Assembly: GCA_951799405.1 (NCBI GenBank)
Contig: OX637333.1
Span: 29,408,785-29,472,784 of the forward strand
From: Agapetus fuscipes
Taxonomy: Eukaryota > Arthropoda > Insecta > Trichoptera > Glossosomatidae
DNA: 64,000 nt
Reading direction: 5' to 3'
Below the pieces are notes generated by a model, which worked only from the letters and a program-made list of their open reading frames with translations, was not told where the DNA came from and made no database searches. Of this stretch, positions 1 through 9,176 are shown piece by piece (position 1 is the first letter of the stretch; each line of letters opens with the position of its first letter). A program made the translations under genes and the position numbers.

Positions 1-221
1 GTTTGAATGCCCATGACGTTGACCACTTGCTCTCTACACAAATAATGCTTTGTTCTGCAGTTAGAGAATGTAATTTTTGGATTTATTTTTGTACCTATTC
101 ATTCAAATTTGCAGGTCGCCATGCTTTTGCAAAGGCAGTGCCTTGTCATGCTAGCCATTTCGCTCCCCCAGTTCTTGTTTATCGTATACGCCAATCTTGT
201 CAAATATGACTTTTTCATGCA

Positions 222-320
222 GTTGTCTTATGAATCAAATTCTACACAATCTGAGCTAAGAAAACCCGTAAAACTCGATAATGTGAGAGTTGTTTTAAAT
301 ATTTTTTAAATAAATTTATA
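222..320 (+). repeat. Unclassified interspersed repeat, copy 1
   Basis: This ~100-bp stretch recurs in the same orientation at 61453-61552, sharing blocks such as TGATAATGTGAGAGTTG-like text, a poly-Thr-like TTTTAAATA block and TAAA-rich ends with scattered substitutions. No coding capacity or terminal repeats are visible. The bases before it (1-221) show nothing recognisable. Confidence 0.6.
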
Positions 321-343
321 GTTTTATAGATTTGTCTCTCCTG

Positions 344-593
344 TACCCTTAGTACGAGTTGCAAAACTTGAGAAAAGTAAAGTTTACGGAAAATATTAAA
401 GAGTGATTTCTCCCAAAATTTGCCATTTTTGTGTCTTACACTTTATGGTCTTGGCAAAAGAGTTACAGTGATGAAGAAAATCAAGTTCAAACAAACAAAA
501 ACAGCAGATTTTGGGGGAAATCACTCTTTAATAATTGCCGTAAACTTTACATTACTCAAGTTTTGCAACTCGTACTAAGGGTACTGGTAGCCG
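344..593. mobile_element. Foldback MITE with CTG target duplication, copy 1
   Basis: The 250-bp element begins TACCCTTAGTACGAG and ends with the reverse complement CTCGTACTAAGGGTA; the inverted arms continue inward through the AAAGTTTACGG block. The trinucleotide CTG directly flanks both ends (341-343 and 594-596), consistent with a 3-bp target-site duplication. Two other copies lie at 3503-3783 and 38537-38755 with the same flanking CTG. It has no coding capacity and is a non-autonomous DNA element of unassigned superfamily. Confidence 0.85.
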
Positions 594-620
594 ACCTATT
601 TGATTTTCCTTTTTAAAGTT

Positions 621-916
621 CCTTGACTTATAGGTTAGTATGCGGCTGACCACCCATACTGTAAAAAATGGTTCACTTTGCCAATGTCACCCCTGTTTCA
701 GGGAAGGACGGCAAGAGTTGCAGGGCTTATGTTCATTTGAGATTGGGTTTTTATATTGCAGGTCCACATGCGGCATGTGTTAGCGCGAAATTATACATAT
801 CTGTTTGTGGGAATGCAGTTAGTATAAATCTTAAATGATATATATCTTTGCAGCTAAGATTAGATTAGATTAGATTAGATTAGATATGTATCCTTGCAGC
901 TTAGATTAGATGTATG
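621..916 (+). mobile_element. Family C LINE 3' UTR copy
   Basis: This copy starts at the recurrent CCTTGACTTATAGG block, runs through the TGTCACCCCTGTTTCAGGG-type core and the palindromic CACATGCGGCATGTG segment, and ends in a (GATTA)n simple-repeat tail (about 857-887) followed by a partial second tail. The same sequence occurs more than 20 times here on both strands. Longer copies join it to a LINE reading-frame end, so it is read as the 3' UTR of a 5'-truncated LINE. Confidence 0.8.
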
Positions 917-1130
917 TCTTAATGAATTTCGGAAATTTTATACCAAAATGCACATTTCAAATTTTTAAATACCGACCAGTGTGTTCGTTTGATTTCAAAT
1001 ACTTCCTAATGTAATTATCATCAATTGATGGCGACATCAAATATTTGGAAATATCCGGAAAGTTTTCACTTTTTAAGAAAATTTCATTTGGAAATTAAAA
1101 TGATGACAAATCCAATAAACAAGGTATTTT
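917..1130. other. AT-rich spacer, nothing recognised
   Basis: No open frame of note, no inverted ends and no match to the repeat families defined elsewhere in the window. Confidence 0.5.
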
Positions 1131-1135
1131 ACTAT

Positions 1136-1530
1136 ACTATAACTGTAACTCTGTCGCCATTCCGCTAGGGGTGCCTAGAGCCTCTGCAGATTTGTCTTAT
1201 TTTTTCCAATCCTTGCATACCTCTTCCAATTCATTCTTAACCACCACCTTTTTATAACATTTTCTTCTTTTACAATCGCTGATCCAACCATATTTTTTTC
1301 AGTATTCCCTTTTCCTCTTTTCTCTTTCACATTTCTTCTGTATATACACAATATCTTTTATCATCCATTCTTTCTACATGTCCAAAACCATAAAACCATC
1401 TCATCTCATTATTTTCTACCTTTATTTTCATATAATTTTTCAACTTGCATTTGTCCTTTACCCATTCATTAGTTAATTACTTGACTCTATTTCTTATAGG
1501 ATTATTCACAATACGCTTAATATAGCAAAT
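1136..1530 (-). mobile_element. Family G LINE 3' end fragment
   Basis: Read on the minus strand this matches the LINE G ends at 32025, 48310 and 51645: a CTGTAACTGTAAC-type tail, then CCCCTAGCGGAATGG, then a degraded reverse-transcriptase C-terminus that includes a WYGHV-like remnant (about 1380-1410). The frame is broken by many stops. Confidence 0.7.
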
Positions 1531-1545
1531 CCATAGATCATCATG

Positions 1546-1870
1546 TCCGGTCGATAGTTCAGTTGGTAGAGTGCTTGCATTCCGCCCCGTGAGCTCGGGT
1601 TCGAATCCCACCGAAGGTGTCCGAAATGATTTCCTATTTCGGTGTATATTTCAAACCCCAAAATTAAATACCGGCAAGGTTTACTCAGACTTCACAAGAA
1701 ATGAGTACCAGTCCTCTCGGGAGCTGGGAAACTCTCACTTCAACTGAAGTAGTTGGCGTAAGGCCGGCCCCCTTCCCTGTAAAAATAAATAGGTTCAACT
1801 CGCCACATGCGACTCCTTCGGGGATAACGCGGCAAGAAATTGCTCTATATGTGTGGCTTAGTTGAATTGT
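1546..1870 (+). mobile_element. tRNA-derived SINE, family A
   Basis: The head resembles a tRNA: the A box is TAGTTCAGTTGGTAGAG and the B box is GGGTTCGAATCCC, both pol III internal promoter elements. A ~240-bp unrelated body follows (TTTCAAACCCC, AAATACCGGCAAGG, GGCGTAAGGCCGG blocks) ending ...GTGTGGCTTAGTTG. The body's antisense strand carries a spurious open frame repeated in other copies. Confidence 0.9.
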
Positions 1871-2431
1871 ATTGAATTTGAATCGTTTCTTTGTATAGTA
1901 AATTCACGTTAGGTGGCGGTTGAGCCATGGATTTGCTGTGTGTAAATAACACAGTTGGAGATATGGGAATCCATTTTTTATTCCAACCTATGATTCCAAC
2001 ACACTCATTCCTTACATATTAATAGATTTGAATGGAATATGTCAGACCACCGTAAGCGTATTTTATTTGCAGAGATGTATTTTGCATAAAAAATATGATT
2101 CTTACTTTTTGCACGCACACAAGGAACGACGTATTACTTTACGCTTCCACATGCTGCATCTGACCTTAAAAAAACATAATGTTAACCATTGACCAGAAAC
2201 AGGGGTGACATTGTTTAAATTGAATGTTTTGTGAGAGCTTAGGCGCTGAGCCTCATGCCAATATATTACTTTAGGATGATATGATATAATAAATAAATTT
2301 TGAAATCACATTAGAAAATTCTTGTTATCACGCAATGGAAATTCTTGAGCAATACCTAGTTTGGCAAATTTTATAGATCCACAGTCCTCCTAATCCGATT
2401 AAGGGAATGTTTCAACAAACAACGTATTAAG
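1871..2431. other. AT-rich spacer
   Basis: No gene or defined repeat is visible. A short CAGAAACAGGGGTGACATTG block near 2200 is a degraded remnant of the family C core (minus orientation). Confidence 0.5.
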
Positions 2432-2730
2432 ACCGGTCCGTGGTCTAGTGGTTAACGCTTCGGACTCACTTTGTATCAGGGATTATTATATTAGGGATAT
2501 TCTTAAGCCGGAAGCAAGGGCTAGATGCCCATCGAGGGTGTCAGAAATGAAATCCCGTTTCAGTGTTTATTTCAAACCCAAAAACAATACCGGCAAGGCT
2601 TACTCAGCCTTACCCGTAAAAACCTTACCCGTAAAAATAAGCAGGTCCCGAATCGCCACATGCGACCCCTTCAGGTCTAACGCAGTAGAAAAGTTACACT
2701 ATTTGTGTAGCTTAGTTGCGTTGCGTTATT
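2432..2730 (+). mobile_element. Chimeric SINE: family B head on family A body
   Basis: The first ~35 bases (ACCGGTCCGTGGTCTAGTGG and following) are the tRNA head of SINE B, but from about 2535 (GAGGGTGTCAGAAATGA) the sequence is the SINE A body to its GTGTAGCTTAGTTGCG end. The B-box region between them is disturbed. This could be template switching or a deletion inside a B+A dimer. Confidence 0.7.
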
Positions 2731-3250
2731 ATATTGTTATGATTTACTTGGTGAGCGCTGTTTTTGTGTGAATCACACTCAACAGCCCTCTGCGAGCTTG
2801 GTCGTCGCTGTAGAAAGAACCAATTCTTAAGCAAGACTCAGATGCTGTAAGACTGGTTGGATCTTTGGTCACCGATCTAAATCTAAATCTAATTCTAAGC
2901 TGCAAAGGTATATATCATTTAAGACTCATATTAAACGCATTCCCACAAGCAGACGTGTATAATTTCGCGCTAACACATGCCGCATGTGGACCTACAATAT
3001 AAAAACCCAATCTCAAATGAACATAAGCCCTGCAACTCTTGCCGACCTTTCCTCAAACAGGGGTGACATTGGCAAAGTGAACCATTTTACAGTATGAGTG
3101 GTCAGCCTCATACCAACCTATAAGTCAAGGAAAGAAACCGATGAAGAGCATATTTGAAATATAAAGTGTATATTTTTTGTGCTCCGCCGGGATTCGAGCC
3201 CACGACCTTCCATTACAAGTCCGAAGCGCTAACCACTAGATTGCACACCG
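2731..3250 (-). mobile_element. tRNA-derived SINE, family B, split by a family C insertion
   Basis: On the minus strand the head lies at 3165-3250 (GGGATTCGAGCCC is the reverse B box) and the 3' body at 2731-2876. The two parts are separated by a family C copy at 2877-3136. ACCGAT occurs on both sides of the insertion (2871-2876 and 3137-3142), a plausible target duplication. About 30 bases of SINE body next to the junction are missing. Confidence 0.75.
2877..3136 (-). mobile_element. Family C LINE 3' UTR copy inserted in SINE B
   Basis: Minus-strand copy running from the CCTTGACTTATAGG head at the right to a (TTAGAT)n-like tail at the left. It sits inside a SINE B and is flanked by ACCGAT direct repeats. 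Confidence 0.8.
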
Positions 3251-3490
3251 CTAAAATAAGTATGTCATTGGTGTTTTAATGTGCCAATACAAGTCGTTCA
3301 TCATTTTCTAATGATTCATAGACAAATACATACATTAGAATGAAACTTTGGTCGGCCGATCATTAAACTCTTACGATATATATTTTTTACACCATGTCAA
3401 AATACACAATCTGCCTACCAGCCAGTCATTATCTGTGATTCAATAAATATATATTTTACACAACATCTTACCGAGAAGTAAACATACATA
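3251..3490. other. Short unique spacer
   Basis: AT-rich sequence with no supported feature. Confidence 0.4.
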
Positions 3491-3502
3491 TTTACTGGTC
3501 TG

Positions 3503-3783
3503 TACCCTGAGTACGAGTTGCAAAACTTGAGTAATGTAAAGTTTACGGCAATTATTAAAGAGTGATTTCCCCCAAAATCTGCCGTTTTTGTTTGTTTGAA
3601 CTTGATTTTCTTCATCACTGTTACTCTTTTGCTAAGACCAAGGTCATACTGTTAGTTCTAGTACGGCCTTGGCTAAGACCATAAAGTGTAAGAAACAAAA
3701 ACGGCAGATTTTGGGAGAAATCACTCTTTAATATTTTCCGTAAACTTTACTTTTCTCAAGTTTTGCAACTCGTACTAAGGGTA
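3503..3783. mobile_element. Foldback MITE with CTG target duplication, copy 2
   Basis: The 281-bp element has ends TACCCTGAGTACGAG and CTCGTACTAAGGGTA, with CTG at 3500-3502 and 3784-3786. Removing the element and one CTG restores ACTGGTCTGTAGTCTAG, the usual start of a SINE B head. The pre-insertion site is therefore readable from the window itself. Confidence 0.85.
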
Positions 3784-3840
3784 CTGTAGTCTAGTGGTTA
3801 ACGCTACCGAGTCGCAATCTCGATTCCCGACAGCACTTCC
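3784..3840 (+). mobile_element. SINE B head fragment, split by the CTG MITE
   Basis: GTAGTCTAGTGGTTAACGCT is the A-box half of a SINE B tRNA head; its first bases lie on the other side of the MITE at 3493-3502. The B box is degraded and no body follows. Confidence 0.7.
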
Positions 3841-3847
3841 TGAAATA

Positions 3848-4303
3848 GTGAATGAATGAGATATCCAGAGTCGTAATAAAAGGAGAGCTTGTATGAAGAA
3901 GGTTATGACTCTGGATGAAATGAAAGAAGTATTTAAGGATTGAAAAAAAAATGGGGACTGATTGTAATGCAGGCGGCTTAGGCAAAGACTCAATTTTCAT
4001 TTTTATAGATTTTTTAGTGTTTGTTTTTTACAATTGGACGTAATTTATTGCTTGTATTCCTTGACTTATAGGTTGGTATGAGGCTGACCCCTATACTGTA
4101 AAAAATATGGTTAACTCTGCACATGTCCCCCCTGTTTCAGGGAAGGTTGGCAAGAGTTGCAGGGCTGAAATTGGGTTTTTATATTGTGGGCCCACATGCA
4201 GCATGTCTTAGCGCGAACTTATAGGTGTCTGCTTGTGGGAATGCATTTTATATGAATCTCAAATGATATATATTTTTGCAACTTAGATTTAGATTTAGAC
4301 TAT
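3848..4303 (+). mobile_element. Family C LINE, ORF end plus 3' UTR
   Basis: This longer copy shows the LINE nature of family C. Positions ~3900-3975 encode a decayed MTLDEMKEVFKD..KK reading-frame end like the ones at 23188-23290 and in LINE G. A ~90-bp linker then leads into CCTTGACTTATAGG at 4059 and the shared 3' UTR. The tail is (TTTAGA)n near 4285-4303. Confidence 0.75.
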
Positions 4304-4410
4304 ATACCGGGCAGTCTGGTTCTCCGCCCCACAGTCACACCCTGTAGATGGAGCTAATCCCCATTTATGGAGCAAGACATTGCAACGTCCTATTTTTCAA
4401 ATTGATCTTT

Positions 4411-4622
4411 TCCTTGACTGATATGTTGGTATGTGACTGACATTCCATACATCACTTTAGCCAATCCCATCCCATTTCAAGGAAAAGAGCAGTGATTGCA
4501 AACTTGATGTTCATGTACTATTTTGTTTATTTTATATGCACACATTCAGCATGTGTAAGCGCAAACTTACAATTGCCTGCTTGCGGGCAAGCGTCAAATA
4601 TGAGCCTTATATGTGAAGCCTT
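4411..4622 (+). mobile_element. Family C LINE 3' UTR copy, divergent
   Basis: Starts TCCTTGACTGATATGTTGG and keeps the TTTCAAGGAAA core and the CACATTCAGCATGTGTAAGCGC segment, with many substitutions. Truncated before the tail. Confidence 0.65.
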
Positions 4623-4638
4623 ATATGTGGAACCTTAA

Positions 4639-4925
4639 TGGGGCTTCCACACGCTTGCCAACCCATATCAAGTCAAGCGCACAGTGTGTCGTCTAGAACA
4701 TGCTAGCTGGACAAAATTTTGTCTAATGGACTCATTTTGTCCAGCTAGCATGTTCTAGACGACACACTGTGCACTTGGCTTGTAGCTAAGCGCACAGTGT
4801 GTCGTCTAGAACATGCTAGCACGACAAAATTAGTCCATTAGACAAAATTTTGTCCAGCTAGCATGTTCTAGACGACACACTGTGCGCTTGACTTGAGATG
4901 GGTTGGCAAGCGTGTGGAAGCCCCA
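4639..4925. mobile_element. Palindromic foldback MITE with TAA duplication, copy 1
   Basis: The 287-bp element is bounded by TGGGGCTTCCACACGCTTGC and its reverse complement, with TAA on each side (4636-4638 and 4926-4928). Inside, the ~45-bp arm containing GTGTCGTCTAGAACATGCTA is present four times in alternating orientation, so the element is a foldback within a foldback. Three-base TAA duplications fit PIF/Harbinger (Tourist-like) MITEs. There is no coding capacity. Confidence 0.9.
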
Positions 4926-4928
4926 TAA

Positions 4929-5065
4929 CAATGGAGCACCTGCGGTGTTGTCCCTCCTGTCCGACAAGCTGCTCCATGGATGATCTCTTTGCGGGAAACC
5001 AAAGAGCTGTAGACATTGCTCGTTACTGGGCCAATACGGTGTGAAGCTGACACGAAGAAGAAGAT
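4929..5065 (+). mobile_element. Family H LINE 3' terminus
   Basis: The last ~40 codons match the LINE at 11099-11700: ...MEHLRCCPSCPTSCSMDDL..., ...VDIARYWANTV, stop, then AGCTGACACGAAGAAGAAG as a GAA-type tail. The 5' truncation coincides with the right-hand TAA of the neighbouring MITE. Confidence 0.8.
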
Positions 5066-5077
5066 ATGTCAATATAT

Positions 5078-5315
5078 CGACACCTTAAGGGTAAAACTGA
5101 ATAAGTGCTGATTCACTGATTTGAGAAATCGTAGATAAAGCATTTTATTGTGTGTATTTTCTCATATTAAGTGAACTACTTTTAAAGAAAAACTTATAAC
5201 CTACTGGATTTTCACACTGTTTTAGTGTTTTCTGTCGTAGAAAATATGAAAAAACGGTGAATTTATCTGAGAAACCCATGCTAGCTAAATATGTCACTTA
5301 TTCAGTAAGGTATCG
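5078..5315. mobile_element. CCTTAAAGG-type MITE, copy 1
   Basis: Ends are CGACACCTTAAGGGTAAAAC and a partly lost right end ...AAGGTATCG. ATAT flanks both sides (5074-5077 and 5316-5319), a likely 4-bp target duplication. Other copies are at 10640, 12450, 15459, 20617 and 62211. No coding capacity. Confidence 0.75.
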
Positions 5316-5319
5316 ATAT

Positions 5320-5699
5320 TTTTGGAACTTAGATTATATCAGAGTATTTAGATTTATTTGATTCACGAACCGGTCTGAATGATTTCCATGAAACAATTCC
5401 AAGGCTTGTCTTGTAGGTACACACCAGAATGTGACTAATATGCCATAAATTTAAGCACATTTCAACACAAGCTTTGTCATTCAACATACAATATATCCTG
5501 GATATATTTTGATATGTCAAACAAGTGACACCTACCACTAAACCTCAATATATCTATCCAATCAGTAACTCGTCAATCAAAGCATTCGTAATTCAAAGTA
5601 CATTTTTTATACTTCCTTGACATATATTTCAAGTGAAGATCAACGAATTTCCCTGTATCCAATTGAGCTGAATATTTACACATCAAATTAATGGGTTCA
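5320..5699. other. Spacer, nothing recognised
   Basis: AT-rich sequence without a credible gene; the small open frame at 5329-5538 (-) has no recognisable protein features. Confidence 0.4.
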
Positions 5700-5974
5700 T
5701 CTAATCTTATCTAAGTTGCAAAGATATGTTACATTGGAGATTCCCATTACATGCATTTTTACAAGCAGACACGTACAAATTCGCGCTTGCACATGCCGCA
5801 TGTGAACGTCCAACATAAAAAAAAACAAATCTCATTGCCGTCCTTCCCTGAAACAGGTGTGACATTGGCAAAGTGAACCATTTTTACAGCATGGGTGGTC
5901 AGCCGCATACCAACCTATAACTCAAGGAACATACACGCCACATTTTTTTTAAAAATCAATAAACAATAATATGT

Positions 5975-6538
5975 ATGTATGTATGTGCTAAAGGTTTGAA
6001 AATGCTTGGTTTTGTGTTCCGCATTGCTAAGGATTTTCGTGATACCAATACAATAAAATTGTTATACACGTCACTAGTCCGTAGTTGTCTGGAATACTGT
6101 TCACCCGTCTGGTCTCCTCATTATACGGTTCATATAGATAGTATTGAAAGAGTTCACATTAAATTCTTGAAAATTATAAATTACAAGCTTAAAATTCCTA
6201 TTTCTAATTTTGATCCCATCCTTTTGAACTCTTTTCTTAAATTAAATAATTTACTGGAAAGACGCAAAATCATTGACTTGTTGACCCTTTATAAAATAAA
6301 AAATGGACTTATAGACTGTCCGTCGTTGCTGGGCGAGTTAAATTTTTTAATCCCTCGTCAAGGATCACGACACATTATTCCTTATCGCCCTGTAGCTTCC
6401 AATACAAATGCACAATATAACAGTTGCATAAATCGCCTTCAACGTAGTGGTAATACCTGTACACTAGACTTTGACCCACCCAACAATAACTTTGATAGGT
6501 ATAGAGCTGGTCTGTTGAGGTACTTTTTGGATGAATAA
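5975..6538 (+). CDS. Reverse transcriptase C-terminal fragment, Jockey/CR1-like
   Basis: An open frame of 187 codons forms the last part of a non-LTR retrotransposon ORF2. It contains the LYTSLVRSCLEYCSPVWSPH segment, typical of the region after the catalytic palm in Jockey and CR1-type elements, followed by RVHIKFLKI and a conserved C-terminal helix region ending ...GLLRYFLDE. The catalytic YXDD core and endonuclease are absent because of 5' truncation. The first codons are not a real start; they come from the target site. It is a dead copy in isolation, although the frame is uninterrupted, which suggests a fairly recent insertion. The clade assignment (Jockey versus CR1/Kiri) is not firm. 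Confidence 0.85.
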   Translation: MYVCAKGLKMLGFVFRIAKDFRDTNTIKLLYTSLVRSCLEYCSPVWSPHYTVHIDSIERVHIKFLKIINYKLKIPISNFDPILLNSFLKLNNLLERRKIIDLLTLYKIKNGLIDCPSLLGELNFLIPRQGSRHIIPYRPVASNTNAQYNSCINRLQRSGNTCTLDFDPPNNNFDRYRAGLLRYFLDE

Positions 6539-7022
6539 TGTTTTTATTTCTGTTGCTTGTATATTTCTTTTGATTTTTGATTTATATTTTTTCTCTAAAT
6601 AGTAACTTTGATTTTTATTCTTATTTTTATATAGTTTTTGTTATTGTGTTTATTTGTTTCATTTTACTTTCATATATAGGTATTTATAATTTTTTTCAAT
6701 CTATTTTTAATTGTGGTTTTATATTCAGCTACTTACTTCTAATTTCTGCTTACTATTTATACATTCATAAACTGTCTTTTCTCTTGTTTTTTTATCTCAT
6801 CTCTCTATTTTTTTTTAAAGTATTAATACCTACTTATGTAATCATTATTTTGTTTTATGTTACTTTTTATCCCGGATAGTTTTCAATTGTAGTTCTGATA
6901 TATTTGTTGTTTCATTTTATACTTTTTACTTACTCTTGTATTTATAACACTATTTTTAGTATGGTTTGTAAAAGGCACTAAGTGTCGTGAATTTATAAAT
7001 AAATAAATAAATAAATAAATAA
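5978..7022 (+). mobile_element. Jockey/CR1-like LINE, 5'-truncated
   Basis: The element carries the C-terminal part of a non-LTR reverse transcriptase followed by a T-rich 3' UTR and an (AAAT)n tail at about 7000-7022. ATATGTATG is duplicated at 5969-5977 and 7023-7031, giving a 9-bp target duplication. It is inserted inside a family C copy. Confidence 0.88.
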
Positions 7023-7318
7023 ATATGTATGGACATCAAAACTAAAACAGATAACAAATTCCAATTTACAAAACCCTAGCCGCCAACATTACAGATCAAT
7101 CGCCATTTATTTTTGTTCTTACATACTTCTTTCATTTCCTCCAAAGTCATAGCAGGGTATAATATTTTGAAAGTAGAGACGTGCATCCCATACAGGCACA
7201 TGCGCCAAATAGGTAGGCAATATATGGTAAAAAACATTTAAGCTTGATATTCAGATTTAAAATTCAAAATTAAAGTTGGATTGGAGCCATCGTTAGCACT
7301 TCAGTCAATTTCAAATGA

Positions 7319-7553
7319 TGCTGGAGACATGTTTTCCGGGATCTGTTGCCGTGGTCTATGGGAGCTGGAGCTTCCGGACGTTTCGCCCATGTCTGCGATG
7401 GGCTTCTTCAGCGTAAAGTATGATGATGAAGATGAACTTGATGTTTTCATTCGAAACGTCCGGAAGCTCCAGCTCCCACAGACCACGGCAACAGATCACG
7501 GAAACATCTCTCCAGCATCATCAGCCGGCCGTGTAAGCCTAAAACTCTTATTA
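7319..7553. mobile_element. Foldback element with hammerhead-like core, copy 1
   Basis: Inverted arms (GTTGCCGTGGTCTATGGGAG versus CTCCCACAGACCACGGCAAC) surround a short centre. The 12-bp AATTTCAAATGA flanks both sides (7307-7318, 7554-7565). On the minus strand 7381-7411 reads CTGAAGA, a stem made of GCCCAT and ATGGGC, then GAAA: the catalytic-core layout of a hammerhead ribozyme. The second arm has lost CTGAAGA. Penelope-like elements are known to carry such motifs. Confidence 0.8.
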
Positions 7554-7639
7554 AATTTCAAATGAGTTATTTTAAAGGAATGGAACAAAATATTTATTCT
7601 GAAATGTATTTGCCTATACCATATGCACGCGCCTGGTTG

Positions 7640-7852
7640 ACAGCAGCTTGAACAAGAAAATGGTTTACTTTTGTCAATGCCACCCCTGTTTCAGAGAAAG
7701 GCGGCAGGAGTTTATGTTCATGTGAGGTTTGATTTATTTTGTGTACACACATGCAGCATGTGTAAGCGCAATCTTATGTGCCTGCATGTGGGCATGCATT
7801 AAATATAATACTTAAATATCAATACATCTTTGCAACTTATATTATAGATTAA
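7640..7852 (+). mobile_element. Family C LINE 3' UTR copy, degraded
   Basis: Lacks a clean head, but keeps GCCACCCCTGTTTCAGAGAA, CACATGCAGCATGTGTAAGC and TTTGCAACTTATATTATAG in order. Confidence 0.65.
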
Positions 7853-8527
7853 AGACTTAAAATGGGATGTAATATATTTATCCTTGTCCTGAGGATGCCT
7901 TTTTAGGCGAAAACTGTTAGACATATTTAAAATAAAAAAATAAAAAAGTGAATAAAAACAGTATATTTATTTGATTAATTATATAATATATTTGGCTTAC
8001 CAATCATAGTTATCTCTAAATTAAAGTCGTATTTCAAATTATTCGAATAGTGATGTATGGTGATATTGTTTTCGTTTGATCTGTGGCTTTCGTAGTAGGA
8101 GCTTTTTTTTATTCTTCCCACACTGTGAATTTGACTTCACAAAAGATTAATTTTATGCAATTTGACATTCGTGATTGCGAAATAGCACACGATAATTCAG
8201 ATACGAACTCCAAACAATGCTCCTACACCAAAGATCTTCAATCACCAAAGTCTTTCAATCTTCAAATTTGGACGTCAATCTAAGTATAATCTAAGTTGCA
8301 AATACAAATATATTTATACGTGGTCTCGAACATGATATAATAACTCTTATACACCTATAAATAGAGCTCGAGATGATTTGCAGGGAGACTTCTATCAGAG
8401 TCGTCGGGCAGAACATTAAAAAAAAACACTCAGTTTTCGAACCTAATATATATTTTTTAAGAAATCCTGTGCGGTAGACTCCCTAGATTCTAGAGACTCT
8501 TGGGGTCTATGACACTTGTTGTAGTGC
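7853..8527. other. Spacer, nothing recognised
   Basis: AT-rich, with a short poly-A-like tract near 7935 and a TCTAAGTTGCAAATA block near 8290 that may be a relic of a family C tail (minus orientation). No gene is supported. Confidence 0.4.
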
Positions 8528-8768
8528 CGCAGAAGTGTACGAACTTGGTCGTCGCTACAAAGCGCCAATTCTCAAGCAAGACCCAGTTGCTGTAAGGCTG
8601 GATGGACCTTTGGTGACCGGTCATTGGTAAAGGTTTATGATTTTTTCAACCCAGCGAAGAGCAAATTTGAAAATATAAATGGTATATATTTTTGTGCTCC
8701 GCCGGGATTCGAACCCACAACCTTCCCATTCAGAGTCCGCAGTGTTACCACTGAGCTACGGACCGGTC
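8528..8768 (-). mobile_element. tRNA-derived SINE, family B
   Basis: The reverse B box GGGATTCGAACCC and the reverse A-box region ACCACTGAGCTACGGACCGG lie at the right; the body includes CAATTCTCAAGCAAGACCC and the family-specific GGATGGACCTTTGGTGACC block. The 3' end stops at the point where the dimeric copies pass from B to A. Confidence 0.85.
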
Positions 8769-8885
8769 AAAATGTTAATATGAATGGAATCTTAAAATGA
8801 ATTGTGTGAAATAAATTAACTGAAGTTTTTATTAAATTGAGCCCGTTAATAGTAACACTATCTATGTAAATATGAAAGATTACGT

Positions 8886-9176
8886 TCCTTGACTTATAGG
8901 GTGGTATGAGGCTAACCACCCATACTGTAAAAAATGGTTCACTTTGCCAATGTCACCCCCGTTTCAGGGAAGGTCAGCAAGAGTTGAAGTAGCTTATGTT
9001 AAATGAAGTAGCTTATGCTTAGTTAAAGGGCTTATGATCATATGAGATTGTTTTTTTTTTTATATTGTAGGTCCACATGCGGCATGTGTGAGCGCAAAAT
9101 TATGCGTGTCTGCTTGTGGGAATGCATTTAATATGAATTTCAAATTATACCTACGTATCTTTGCAACTTAATTTAG
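8886..9176 (+). mobile_element. Family C LINE 3' UTR copy
   Basis: Full 3' UTR from CCTTGACTTATAGG to TTTGCAACTTAATTTAG, with a local duplication of the AGCTTATG segment near 8990-9030. Confidence 0.8.

Larger units (their letters stand above)
5700..7165 (-). mobile_element. Family C LINE 3' end split by a Jockey/CR1-like LINE
   Basis: The minus-strand family C 3' UTR occupies 5700-5968 and resumes at 7032-7165, where the linker (AACAAATTCCAATTTA) and the ORF-end segment (reverse of MTLEEMKEVCKNKN-like codons) are found. The order matches the uninterrupted copy at 16751-17150. The interruption is the LINE at 5978-7022. Confidence 0.75.

Noticed and set aside
1546..1620. Genuine tRNA genes at SINE heads
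   Set aside because: A and B boxes are present but the acceptor stem does not close and a long common body follows every copy.
7281..7565. 94-codon frame at the foldback element as a protein gene
   Set aside because: It is a read-through of the inverted repeat; the two halves are reverse complements and the other copies are broken differently.
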